From Gammaproteobacteria bacterium (lineage in GTDB: Bacteria; Pseudomonadota; Gammaproteobacteria; RBG-16-57-12), in the NCBI GenBank assembly GCA_021647245.1, contig JAKIVC010000019.1, forward strand, positions 1-57,555: a stretch of 57,555 bases of DNA, written 5' to 3'. The notes beneath the pieces are model-generated. The model ran no database searches, was not told where the DNA came from, and saw only the letters and a program-made list of their open reading frames with translations. Position numbers and translations under genes: made by a program. Shown here in pieces: positions 9,403 to 17,468 of the stretch (the first letter of the stretch is position 1; the number at the start of each line of letters is the position of its first letter).

Positions 9403-11538
9403 ATGAATTTTAACAAGTGGTTGCTGTTGGCTATGGTTGCGTTGTCGATCACACTGTTTTTTGTTTTTGATCTGGGTGCATTTTTCAGCCTGGATTATTT
9501 CAAAAGCCAGCAGAGCGCAATTGCCGAATTTCAAATGGCCAACCCCTGGCAAATGGCCGCCCTTTTCTTTGTTATTTATGTGGTAATGGCGGCGTTGTCG
9601 TTGCCGGGGGCGGTAATTATGACGCTGGCGGCCGGTGCCGTGTTTGGCCTGTTATGGGGGGTGATTATCGTCTCCTTCGCCTCCACTATTGGCGCAACTT
9701 TGGCATTTTTGGTGTCGCGCTTTCTGCTGCGTGATTGGGTGCAGGCACGTTTTGCTCGCAAATTAAAAGCGATCAACCAAGGGGTGGAGAGGGATGGGGT
9801 GTTCTATCTGTTTACCCTGCGCTTAGTGCCGCTCTTTCCCTTCTTTATGATTAACCTGCTGATGGGGCTTACACCACTAAAAACACGCAGCTTCTACTGG
9901 GTTAGCCAGCTGGGTATGTTGGCGGGTACAGTGGTGTATGTTAATGCCGGAACCCAGCTGGCGCAGCTGGACTCCGTTGCCGATGTTTTATCCCCGGCTC
10001 TGCTCGCTTCGTTTGTTTTGCTGGGCATTTTCCCCTGGATAGCTAAAAGTGTGATCAATCTAGTTAAACAAAACCGGCTCTATAGAGGGTATCGTCCACC
10101 GAAAAAGTTTGACCGCAATTTGATTGCCATCGGCGCGGGAGCTGGCGGGTTGGTAAGTACATATATCGCTGCGGCTACCAAGGCAAAGTCATCCCTGATT
10201 GAGCGGCATAAAATGGGCGGTGACTGCCTGAATACCGGTTGTGTCCCATCAAAGGCGTTGATCTGTTCAGCCAGATATATAAACCAGATATCACGCTGCA
10301 GCGAGTTTGGTATCGGTTCAGCAACGGTTGAGTTTGATTTCGCACAGGTGATGGAGCGGGTGCAACAGGTGATCAAGCAGATTGAACCACATGACTCAGT
10401 GGCGCGCTACAGTGCTCTGGGAGTGGATGTCATTCAGGGTGAAGCAAAAATCACTTCGCCCTGGACGGTGGAGGTGAATGGCCAAACGCTGACGACCCGT
10501 AATATTGTGATCACCACCGGGGCGCGTCCGCGCATTCCCGAACTGCCGGGGATTGAACAGATTAACTACTTCACCTCAGAGACTATCTGGAGTTTGCGAG
10601 CATCTCCTGAGCGGTTGCTGATTATGGGTGGCGGGCCCATCGGTTGTGAGCTGGCGCAATGTTTTGCGCGCCTTGGCAGTCAGGTGACTATTATACAGCG
10701 TGATGCCCGCCTCCTGCCCCGTGAAGACGACGATGTCTCTGTCCTGGTTGCAGGGCGTTTTGCTACGGAGGGGGTGGTGGTGAAAACCGCCCATGTGGCT
10801 AAGGCGTTTAAAATAGAGGGCGAGCAAAAATCACTGCTGTGTGAGTATCTGGGGGCCGCTGTTGAAATTGAGTTTGACCAGCTACTATTGGCCGTGGGGC
10901 GAGAGGCGAACAGTGAGGGTTTTGGTTTGCAGGCGCTGGGTATCGAAACCCGAGGGAATGGCACTATTGAAGTGAATGAGTACTTACAGACAAAATACCC
11001 CAATATCTACGCGGTGGGTGATGTTACCGGGCCGTTTCAGTTCACCCACACCGCCGCTCATCAGGCGTGGTATGCCACGGTAAATGCACTGTTTGGTCGC
11101 TTGAAAAAGTTTAAGGTGGATTATTCGGTGATCCCCTGGGCGACGTTTACCGAGCCGGAGGTGGCACGGGTGGGGTTGAATGAGCGGGAGGCCAAGGCGC
11201 AAGGTGTCGCCTATGAGTTGACCCGATTTGATATGGATGAGCTGGACCGGGCAATTGTTGATAGTGAGGCGCATGGCTTTGTGAAAGTGCTCACGGTGCC
11301 GGGTAAAGATAAAATATTAGGCGTGACGATTGTCGGGGAGCGTGCGGCTGATTTGATTGCCGAGTATGTGCTGGCAATGAAGCACGGCTTGGGGCTGAAT
11401 AAAATCCTCGGCACTATCCATATCTACCCCACCATGACAGAGGCCAATAAGTATGTGGCAGGTGAGTGGAAGCGAACCCATGCTCCCCAGCGGTTGCTGA
11501 AATGGGCGGAGCGGTTTCACGGCTGGATGCGCGGGTGA
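9403..11538 (+). CDS. TVP38/DedA-like membrane domain fused to FAD-dependent disulfide oxidoreductase
   Basis: A 711-residue fusion. Residues 1-220 form a TVP38/TMEM64 (SNARE-associated, DedA-superfamily) membrane domain with several hydrophobic helices and the conserved LPGAVIMTLAAGAVFG and LVPLFPFFMINLLMG segments. Residues 238-711 form a class I pyridine nucleotide-disulfide oxidoreductase. It has the FAD-binding GAGAGGL (about 244-250), the redox-active pair C275/C280 in GDCLNTGCVPSK, an NAD(P)-binding GGGPIGCE and a C-terminal dimerisation domain with HxYPTMTE. It resembles mercuric reductase but lacks the N-terminal HMA domain and a C-terminal Cys pair, so mercury reduction is unlikely. 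Such fusions occur in other proteobacteria; the substrate is unknown. Confidence 0.88.
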   Translation: MNFNKWLLLAMVALSITLFFVFDLGAFFSLDYFKSQQSAIAEFQMANPWQMAALFFVIYVVMAALSLPGAVIMTLAAGAVFGLLWGVIIVSFASTIGATLAFLVSRFLLRDWVQARFARKLKAINQGVERDGVFYLFTLRLVPLFPFFMINLLMGLTPLKTRSFYWVSQLGMLAGTVVYVNAGTQLAQLDSVADVLSPALLASFVLLGIFPWIAKSVINLVKQNRLYRGYRPPKKFDRNLIAIGAGAGGLVSTYIAAATKAKSSLIERHKMGGDCLNTGCVPSKALICSARYINQISRCSEFGIGSATVEFDFAQVMERVQQVIKQIEPHDSVARYSALGVDVIQGEAKITSPWTVEVNGQTLTTRNIVITTGARPRIPELPGIEQINYFTSETIWSLRASPERLLIMGGGPIGCELAQCFARLGSQVTIIQRDARLLPREDDDVSVLVAGRFATEGVVVKTAHVAKAFKIEGEQKSLLCEYLGAAVEIEFDQLLLAVGREANSEGFGLQALGIETRGNGTIEVNEYLQTKYPNIYAVGDVTGPFQFTHTAAHQAWYATVNALFGRLKKFKVDYSVIPWATFTEPEVARVGLNEREAKAQGVAYELTRFDMDELDRAIVDSEAHGFVKVLTVPGKDKILGVTIVGERAADLIAEYVLAMKHGLGLNKILGTIHIYPTMTEANKYVAGEWKRTHAPQRLLKWAERFHGWMRG

Positions 11539-11596
11539 GAGAGACTCTTTTTAGCCCTTTTCAGGGTAACCGCTATCACCAACTCCATCGCTTGGT

Positions 11597-11602
11597 TATA
11601 AT
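11597..11602 (+). promoter_or_regulatory. Candidate -10 element (TATAAT) before trhP
   Basis: A perfect TATAAT 38 bp upstream of the trhP ATG. No good -35 hexamer is found at 16-18 bp, so this is only a candidate. Confidence 0.35.
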
Positions 11603-11640
11603 CAGCGACTCTATTTTCCAGTACCAAGAAGCTAACACCT

Positions 11641-12987
11641 ATGAAGAAACCTGAGTTACTAGCCCCTGCAGGCACCCTGCATAATATGCGTTATGCCTTC
11701 GCTTATGGCGCGGACGCTGTTTATGCCGGACAGCCACGCTACAGTTTGCGAGTGCGCAATAATGATTTTCAGCTGGAAAACCTGCAAATAGGGATTGATG
11801 AGGCACACGCACAGGGGAAGCAGTTTTTTGTGGCATCTAACGTCATGCCCCATAACTCAAAAGTAAAAACCTATCTGCGGGATATTGAGCCGGTAATCGC
11901 CATGAAGCCAGACGCGTTGATCATGTCTGACCCGGGGCTGATTATGATGGTGCGCGAAACATTTCCTGACCAGGTGATTCATCTCTCGGTGCAGGCGAAT
12001 GCGGTGAACTATGCGGATGTACAGTTTTGGGAGAAGATCGGCCTCTCGCGGGTGATTCTCTCCCGGGAGCTGTCACTGGATGAGATCGAAGAGATTCGCC
12101 AGCGCTGCCCTGATATGGAATTGGAGGTGTTTGTTCACGGCGCACTCTGTATCGCATACTCTGGCCGCTGCTTGTTGTCGGGTTACTTTAACCACCGCGA
12201 CCCCAATCAGGGCACCTGCACCAACTCCTGTCGTTGGGAGTATAAAATGGAAAATGCAGAAGAGGGTGTGAGTGGCGATATACAAAAGCTCGATTTTGAC
12301 CCCTTCGCTGCGATGAATCAAACCGGCATCACAGATCTTGGCGGTATGAAAAGACATCCGCTGGCCAATCGTCCCTATTTAATTGAGGAGAAAGGACGAC
12401 CCGGCGAGAGTATGCCGATCTTTGAAGATGATCACGGCACCTACATTATGAACTCCAAAGATTTGCGTGCGGTGGAGCATGTGCAGCGTCTCGCCGAGAT
12501 GGGTATCGACTCCCTTAAGATAGAAGGGCGTACCAAATCCCATTACTATGTGGCGCGCACCACACAGATCTATCGTCAGGCGATTGATGATGCGGTGGCT
12601 GGCCGACCCTTCAACCCTGAACTGTTTGGTAAGTTGGAGGGGTTAGCCAGCCGGGGTTATACCGACGGCTTTTACCAGCGGCACCACACCGCTGAGCATC
12701 AAAATTATATTGATGGCAACTCAAAGGCCAATACCCAGCTGTTTGTAGGTGAGATCAAAGATTATGATGATGAGCGTGGTATGGCGCGGATTTTGGCCAA
12801 AAATAAAATAGTGGTGGGGGATGAGTTGGAGTTGATACACCCGGAAGGTAATTACCGCTTCAAACTGGAACAGATGGAAAATCTCAAGGGTCAGCCAGTA
12901 ACGCAGGCCGCTGGTGGTGGCCATGAAGTGATGATCCCGCTGGAGAAGAGAGCGTTTCAGTATGGTCTGCTGGCTCGATTTCTGTAG
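11641..12987 (+). CDS. trhP: U32 peptidase-family tRNA hydroxylation protein TrhP (YegQ)
   Basis: A 448-residue homologue of E. coli YegQ/TrhP, which takes part in prephenate-dependent formation of 5-hydroxyuridine at position 34 of several tRNAs. The U32 signature is present: PELLAPAG at the start, ELEVFVHGALCIAYSGRCLLSGY at about residues 160-182, GTCTNSCRW, and the SLKIEGRTKSHYY segment with a following C-terminal beta-barrel domain. The Cys residues in GRCLLS and GTCTNSC are the family's candidate Fe-S ligands. It is a single gene, with the flavoprotein upstream and a convergent Sel1 gene starting 11 bp after its stop. Confidence 0.9.
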   Translation: MKKPELLAPAGTLHNMRYAFAYGADAVYAGQPRYSLRVRNNDFQLENLQIGIDEAHAQGKQFFVASNVMPHNSKVKTYLRDIEPVIAMKPDALIMSDPGLIMMVRETFPDQVIHLSVQANAVNYADVQFWEKIGLSRVILSRELSLDEIEEIRQRCPDMELEVFVHGALCIAYSGRCLLSGYFNHRDPNQGTCTNSCRWEYKMENAEEGVSGDIQKLDFDPFAAMNQTGITDLGGMKRHPLANRPYLIEEKGRPGESMPIFEDDHGTYIMNSKDLRAVEHVQRLAEMGIDSLKIEGRTKSHYYVARTTQIYRQAIDDAVAGRPFNPELFGKLEGLASRGYTDGFYQRHHTAEHQNYIDGNSKANTQLFVGEIKDYDDERGMARILAKNKIVVGDELELIHPEGNYRFKLEQMENLKGQPVTQAAGGGHEVMIPLEKRAFQYGLLARFL

Positions 12988-12998
12988 TAAAGGGCCGC

Positions 12999-13910
12999 TT
13001 AACCATAACGATTGTAGATGCTGTCCCGCAGGAGTGGCGGATATTTCTTGCGGTTATTTGCCTGAGCACGTTTGAGGTTTTCCAGCTCGCCTCGAGCCAG
13101 TTCATGCCCCTGGTTTGCAGCGAGGCGAAGCCACTTGTGGGCGTGGTGCAGATTGCGCAGCACATCACCCGTCTCTAACCCATCCAGATAGATGCGGCCC
13201 AAGGTGTATTGTGCTTCACTCTCACCCTTTGCAGCGGCTTTAAAAAACCACTCCATGGCAATAAAGGTATCCTGATGAACCCGGTTGCCTGCCAGGTAAA
13301 TCTCTCCCAAAGCGATTTGCGCAGCGGCAAAGCCCTGATCGGCCGCTTGTCGATACCACTGGAGTGCCTGCTCAATATTTTGAGCAACCCCGATCCCTTC
13401 CCAGTAAAAAATCGCGAGGTAGTTTTGCGCTGCCGGGTCATCCGCATCGGCGGCAAGCTGAAACCAGTATAATGATCTCTCATGATCCGCTGCCGCCAGG
13501 CCACCATTGATATATTGCAACCCAAGATAGAGCTGCCCATGAATAAAGCCAGCCTGTGCAGACTCTATATAGAGTTTGAGTGCCATTGCCTTATCGATAG
13601 CCACCCCTTCACCATTTTCGTACAGTGTGCCAATCGCAAAGGTTGCTGCGGTATAGTGATTGGCAGCCGCCTTTTCAAACCATCTTTTAGCCTCTACTGC
13701 ATCACGCTGAACCCCTTGACCCTCCAGATACATAAACCCCAACATATGCTGAATTTCAGCATTTTCTTGCTTTGCAATGGGCAGCCATTGGTCATGGGCC
13801 GATGGATAGTCGCCATTTAAATAGGCATCCCAACCAGCGACCTCATCAGCTGCGAGTTGTGGCGGTAGCAGTAAAAGGATTAACAAAATGTTGAAAATAA
13901 TTTTTTTCAT
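12999..13910 (-). CDS. Secreted Sel1-like repeat protein
   Basis: A chain of Sel1-like (TPR-related) repeats of about 36 residues, at least six in number, with motifs such as AEIQHMLGFMYLEGQGV, AAAQIALGEIYLAG and SEAQYTLGRIYLDG. I prefer the second ATG at 13910 over 13922: it has a GGA site 7 nt upstream and gives a clean signal peptide (KKIIFNILLILLLLPPQLAA). It is probably a periplasmic scaffold for protein-protein contacts; no partner can be named. The C-terminus is basic (NRKKYPPLL). The gene is convergent with trhP. Confidence 0.85.
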   Translation of the reverse strand: MKKIIFNILLILLLLPPQLAADEVAGWDAYLNGDYPSAHDQWLPIAKQENAEIQHMLGFMYLEGQGVQRDAVEAKRWFEKAAANHYTAATFAIGTLYENGEGVAIDKAMALKLYIESAQAGFIHGQLYLGLQYINGGLAAADHERSLYWFQLAADADDPAAQNYLAIFYWEGIGVAQNIEQALQWYRQAADQGFAAAQIALGEIYLAGNRVHQDTFIAMEWFFKAAAKGESEAQYTLGRIYLDGLETGDVLRNLHHAHKWLRLAANQGHELARGELENLKRAQANNRKKYPPLLRDSIYNRYG

Positions 13911-14040
13911 GGTGGTGTCCATTACCAGTGAAAGCCTATTTCCATATTTTTCGGCAGGTAATTGCTAAAGCTTGAGCAAAAACAATAAAAAATATAATGT
14001 ATATAAGGGCATGTTGATGCTGAGGTAGTACTTAGATCGT

Positions 14041-14329
14041 GTGAGGGTGTGCCTGGTGTTGGCTTTGGGTCTTGTTCTCTGCGGGTACCTTTGCAGATGA
14101 TAAGCAGAGTGAGGCATGTGAAGGTTTTGGACCACAAACGCCACGGAATATAGATAGTCAGGCGGGTGGTGATAAGCGTGTTTTTGGTGCAGCTTCCGAC
14201 TCAAGCGAGGTGAACTTGTGTCATATCCACTTCCACGAAAACGCTGAATATAAAGTCACGGTATTTAGTATTTATACGGGTGATCGCCAGCGGGTAACCA
14301 ACCCTAAGCTGCTCTTAGATATTAAATAG
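14041..14329 (+). pseudogene. Delta-class carbonic anhydrase remnant (frameshift plus internal deletion)
   Basis: The frame from 14072 reads ADDKQSEACEGFGPQTPR, then VNLCHIHFHENAEYK, which matches my memory of the N-terminal region of bacterial delta-class carbonic anhydrases, including the conserved HxH motif. Those enzymes are about 250-280 residues long, but here the frame jumps after IYTG to RVTNPKLLLDIK, which resembles their extreme C-terminus. Roughly 180 residues of the core are therefore missing. Upstream, a signal-peptide-like run (CLVLALGLVL, from GTG 14041) lies in another frame and stops at 14098, so a frameshift separates signal and body. This is a dead gene unless the short product has a new role. 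No database search was made. Confidence 0.6.
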
Positions 14330-14371
14330 CCAGCGACGCTGAGCGGCTTAAATGCTCAGACGATAGGTAAT

Positions 14372-14409
14372 AAAAAAGCCGCTACTTGCTGATGCAGTAG
14401 CGGCTTTTT
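14372..14409. terminator. Bidirectional Rho-independent terminator
   Basis: A perfect stem (14373-14386 with 14396-14409) around a 9-nt loop, with an A-tract on the left and a T-tract on the right. It can serve both the carbonic anhydrase remnant (plus) and the OmpA-like gene (minus, stop at 14429). Confidence 0.9.
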
Positions 14410-14428
14410 GGTGGCGTTTGATCACGCG

Positions 14429-15091
14429 CTATGGGCGGGGTTTAAAGATGACGGCGCGAATGCGGCGGTTCTTTGCCCGCCCTTCCTTGGTTTGATTGTC
14501 TGCAATGGGGCGGGTGTCGCCATAACCGGCAATCGAAATATGGGTTCTGGGTACATCTAGCGCGTAGATCATATATTTAGCTACCGTAGCCGCACGAATG
14601 GCGGATAACTCCCAGTTGGAAATATAGCGATATTTGAGCTCTTGGTTGAGGGGGAGGCTGTCGCTGTGCCCCTCGATGCGGATATAGTAGCCAGGGTAAC
14701 GGTTTAAGGTGGCTGCAATTTCCTTCACCACTGTTTTTCCCTCTGCGGTGAGACTCACCTGAGCCGAAGGGAAGAGGGCGGTTTGATCCAGCTCGATAAC
14801 GGTAAGGTTTTCTATTTTTTGAACCTTGATATTGTTCTGGCGTAGTGCTTCATCCAAGTCAAGGCGCAACGCTTCAATTTCGGAGCGAGCTTTTTTCTGC
14901 TCTCTGTCAGAGAGCTGTTGCTGGCTCTCCAGCTGCTCGTCGTAATCTTTGCGCAGCTGCTGCTGGCTGGCCTCCTCTTGTTGCAGTTGAACCTTGAGTA
15001 CCTCATTTTCCTCCTTTAGCTCCTTGGTGGAGCAGCCACCTAACAGGAGGGTGGTGGCGAGTATCAAGAGCGTAATTCGGTAGCCGGACAT
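14429..15091 (-). CDS. OmpA-family peptidoglycan-binding lipoprotein with coiled coil
   Basis: A 220-residue lipoprotein. The signal peptide ends in the lipobox LLGGC (lipidated Cys20), followed by a Glu/Gln/Lys-rich coiled coil (about 22-92) and an OmpA C-terminal domain (about 97-215). The domain carries the peptidoglycan-binding pattern NWELSAIRAATVAKYM and GYGDTRPIADNQTKEGRAKNRRI. The architecture resembles MotB/Pal-like envelope anchors without the MotB transmembrane helix. It probably links the membrane to the cell wall from the periplasm. It is monocistronic, with a terminator immediately downstream. Confidence 0.87.
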   Translation of the reverse strand: MSGYRITLLILATTLLLGGCSTKELKEENEVLKVQLQQEEASQQQLRKDYDEQLESQQQLSDREQKKARSEIEALRLDLDEALRQNNIKVQKIENLTVIELDQTALFPSAQVSLTAEGKTVVKEIAATLNRYPGYYIRIEGHSDSLPLNQELKYRYISNWELSAIRAATVAKYMIYALDVPRTHISIAGYGDTRPIADNQTKEGRAKNRRIRAVIFKPRP

Positions 15092-15236
15092 GTTTTTCCC
15101 CTACAAAATGTCAATGGTATTGTCTAATATTCATGCTGAACTGGGTTTTAGTGAAATACTGCTTCAATACAAGGGGGAGGTCGTTATTTTGAGGTGTCAT
15201 TCACTTTCGTGTTGCCTCAGTCTGCTGGGTGCAGGG

Positions 15237-16658
15237 TTAATAGATGCCAATATCCAGGTAGGTTCGTGAGATTTTTTTCAGCGAAACTACATAGCCTGCG
15301 GTGCGTAAATCCGTTACTTTTTCATTGTTGTGAAAAACTTCACGCAGCTCACAATAGCCAGTGCGCATGGTGTCATACAGGCCAGAGCGAACAAAGTCGA
15401 TCTCTTCTGAACCCTGCTCCATTCCTTCACGAAGCTCATTGGAGATGGTGGTACCGGTCAACTGCTCCAGTAGCGAAGTGAAGTGTTGGTGGCGCAGTTC
15501 ATCATGGCGGCGCTGCAGGCGGCCAAAGCGGATGTGTGAGATGTTTCGAATCCACTCAAAATAGGAGACGATTACGCCCCCGGCATTGGCAAAAAAGTCG
15601 GGAATGATCACCACGCCACGTTGTCGCAGTAGCTCATCTGCACAGTAAGTAATGGGGCCGTTGGCCGCTTCGACAATTAATTTCGCTTTGATTTCACTCG
15701 AATTACCTTCGTGGATAACCGCCTCCATCGCGGCGGGAATGAGAATGTCGCAGTCGAGCTTTAAGCCCTCTTCGGTCTCACTGCTAAAGCGTGCATTGGG
15801 GAAGTTTTGTAAGGTTTTATGTGCGGTGACGTGTTGATAGATCGCCTCAATATCAAGACCATCCTCATTGTAGAGGTAGCCGTCGCTCTTGATAATACCC
15901 ACAATTATCGCGCCATCCTCTTTGCTGAGAAACTTTGCCGCATGGTATCCCACATTGCCAAAACCCTGAATGACAATGCGTTTTCCCTTCAACTCACCGC
16001 TGAGACCGGCCAGCTTAAGATCTTCCGGGTACCTGAAAAACTCTTGTAGCGCATATTGAACGCCACGTCCGGTCGCCTCTTTGCGGCCGCGAATTCCTCC
16101 GTGGTGTACCGGCTTGCCGGTGACACAGGCGAGGTAGTTGATATCTTCCGGGTGCAGATGTTTGTAAGTGTCGGCCATCCACGCCATTTCACGCTCGCCG
16201 GTGCCCATGTCCGGGGCAGGGACGTTGGTGGAGGGGCTCAAAAATCCTTTGCGTACCAACTCTAGGGTGAAGCGCCGGGTGATCAGCTGAAGCTCATCGC
16301 GAGTATATTTTTTGGGGTCAATGAGCAATGCACCTTTAGAGCCGCCAAACGGAACATCCACCAGGGCGCATTTATAGGTCATGAGTGCCGCCAGGGCTTC
16401 CACTTCATCCTGATTAGCATAAGGGGCGTAGCGAATCCCTCCTTTGGCGGGCAGGCGGTGGGTGCTATGTACGGCGCGCCAACCGGTAAATACTTCAATT
16501 TTATCGCGGATTTTCACCGGGAATTGAACCTGCAAAACCGAGCTGCAACTCTTGATGGCTTGGGCGGTTCCACTATCAAGCCCGATGACCTGCATCGCTT
16601 TATCCGCCATCAGGTTGACGCTTTGGTAGAAGCTTACGTTGCTCTCGCTATCATTCAT
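15237..16658 (-). CDS. Glu/Leu/Phe/Val dehydrogenase family protein (probable glutamate dehydrogenase)
   Basis: A 473-residue amino acid dehydrogenase, probably interconverting glutamate with 2-oxoglutarate and ammonia. The substrate domain has KGGIRYAPYANQDEVEALA (about 72-90), TYKCALVDVPFGGSKGAL (catalytic Lys in the PFGGSKG motif) and NVPAPDMGTGEREMAWM. The Rossmann domain has GFGNVGYHAAKFL. The C-terminus has NAGGVIVSYFEW, typical of the family. Length and motifs fit GDH better than leucine dehydrogenase (about 360 residues). Cofactor preference cannot be read reliably. The gene is monocistronic, with a 145-bp gap to the OmpA-like gene. Confidence 0.85.
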   Translation of the reverse strand: MNDSESNVSFYQSVNLMADKAMQVIGLDSGTAQAIKSCSSVLQVQFPVKIRDKIEVFTGWRAVHSTHRLPAKGGIRYAPYANQDEVEALAALMTYKCALVDVPFGGSKGALLIDPKKYTRDELQLITRRFTLELVRKGFLSPSTNVPAPDMGTGEREMAWMADTYKHLHPEDINYLACVTGKPVHHGGIRGRKEATGRGVQYALQEFFRYPEDLKLAGLSGELKGKRIVIQGFGNVGYHAAKFLSKEDGAIIVGIIKSDGYLYNEDGLDIEAIYQHVTAHKTLQNFPNARFSSETEEGLKLDCDILIPAAMEAVIHEGNSSEIKAKLIVEAANGPITYCADELLRQRGVVIIPDFFANAGGVIVSYFEWIRNISHIRFGRLQRRHDELRHQHFTSLLEQLTGTTISNELREGMEQGSEEIDFVRSGLYDTMRTGYCELREVFHNNEKVTDLRTAGYVVSLKKISRTYLDIGIY

Positions 16659-17067
16659 GCTTTTTCTGCCTTTGAGGTGTTGCGGTGGCTAAAAGGATAT
16701 TGGCAGCCAGCTTATTATGAACACCTGTAAAAATCAAAATGGCGCTGTAGCCTGAATGATTCATGAAATATCCGGGGCAGATGTTGGCTCGCTCTTGTGC
16801 CCACGCAGGGGTCAATACATATCAGGAGGCTGTCGGACTGAGGGTGAATCGACTGCGGAAAAGCCATTCAGGCCCCTTTCTCCGATCCTTTTCGTTGAAT
16901 ATGCCCAATATTCGCCTCAAACGATCAAAAAATGGACTCAAAATGGCTTTCCCTCGCTACGATCACCTCAGTCCGACAGCCTCCCAGAGGCTAAAAGTGG
17001 TGCATGGTGTTTTATGGGTTCTGGCCGCTAGGTGAATATTGATTGCGGCAATGGGCGCGACTTAGGG
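16659..17067. other. Gene-free intergenic region with a MITE-like element
   Basis: No coding potential beyond spurious frames. The only structure seen is the inverted-repeat element at 16825-16984. The rest separates the divergent dehydrogenase and fmdB-aspS genes and must hold both promoters. Confidence 0.6.
16825..16984. mobile_element. MITE-like element with perfect 19-bp terminal inverted repeats
   Basis: The ends ggaggctgtcggactgagg (16825-16843) and its exact complement (16966-16984) enclose 122 bp with no gene. A third copy of this end (18 of 19 bases) lies at 20394-20412. The pattern fits a miniature or internally deleted insertion sequence. No clear target duplication is visible at the outer edges. 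Confidence 0.6.
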
Positions 17068-17073
17068 TATAAT
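17043..17073 (+). promoter_or_regulatory. Candidate sigma70 promoter for fmdB-aspS
   Basis: A perfect -10 (TATAAT, 17068-17073) 47 bp before the fmdB start, with TTGCGG at 17043-17048 as a possible -35 at 19-bp spacing, which is slightly long. Confidence 0.45.
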
Positions 17074-17119
17074 TTGCAAAATTGAAGCGCTTTTAACAGC
17101 CATTAGGGTGTGTTGGTTT

Positions 17120-17350
17120 ATGCCATTTTATGAGTATCGATGTCAGTCGTGTGGGCATCAAGTCGAAGTTTTGCAAAAGCTGAGTGATTCGCCACTGGCG
17201 TGTTGCCCTGATTGTGCTGGTACCGAGATGAAGAAGTTGATGTCAGCCTCTGCCGATGTCTCTTCCCAGCGCGAGGGCGCGGGCTCCACTGCGGATGCCG
17301 TCCCTCCTTGTATGACCGGTGGTGGCTGCAACGGTTGTCCCACCAACTAG
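17120..17350 (+). CDS. FmdB-family zinc ribbon protein
   Basis: A 76-residue FmdB/CxxC_CXXC_SSSS family protein starting MPFYEYRCQSCG, the family's standard beginning, which is why I start at 17120 and not at the upstream start at 17108. Two Cys pairs (YRCQSCG and CCPDCAG) form a zinc ribbon, and the tail is Gly/Cys-rich (GGGCNGCPTN). It is a putative regulatory or metal-binding small protein of unknown exact role. It is commonly found directly upstream of aspS in gammaproteobacteria, as here, and is probably cotranscribed with it. Confidence 0.88.
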   Translation: MPFYEYRCQSCGHQVEVLQKLSDSPLACCPDCAGTEMKKLMSASADVSSQREGAGSTADAVPPCMTGGGCNGCPTN

Positions 17351-17468
17351 ATGAGAAGGTCTGGGTCGGATTTGATGCGGGGATCACAACGCTTGCATGT
17401 GGCTCGCTCAATCCGTAGTATTTTCCTCTCTTTTTTATTACTAGCCCGTTTTTTGGAAGGAAAGAATA

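Noticed and set aside
9403-11538. Mercuric reductase (merA) assignment
   Set aside because: It has the CxxxxC flavoprotein core but no N-terminal metal-binding domain, no C-terminal Cys pair and no mer genes nearby.
16756-17035. Two overlapping frames of about 90 codons in the dehydrogenase-fmdB gap
   Set aside because: They run through the inverted-repeat element, have no family resemblance or ribosome binding site, and exist in two frames at once.
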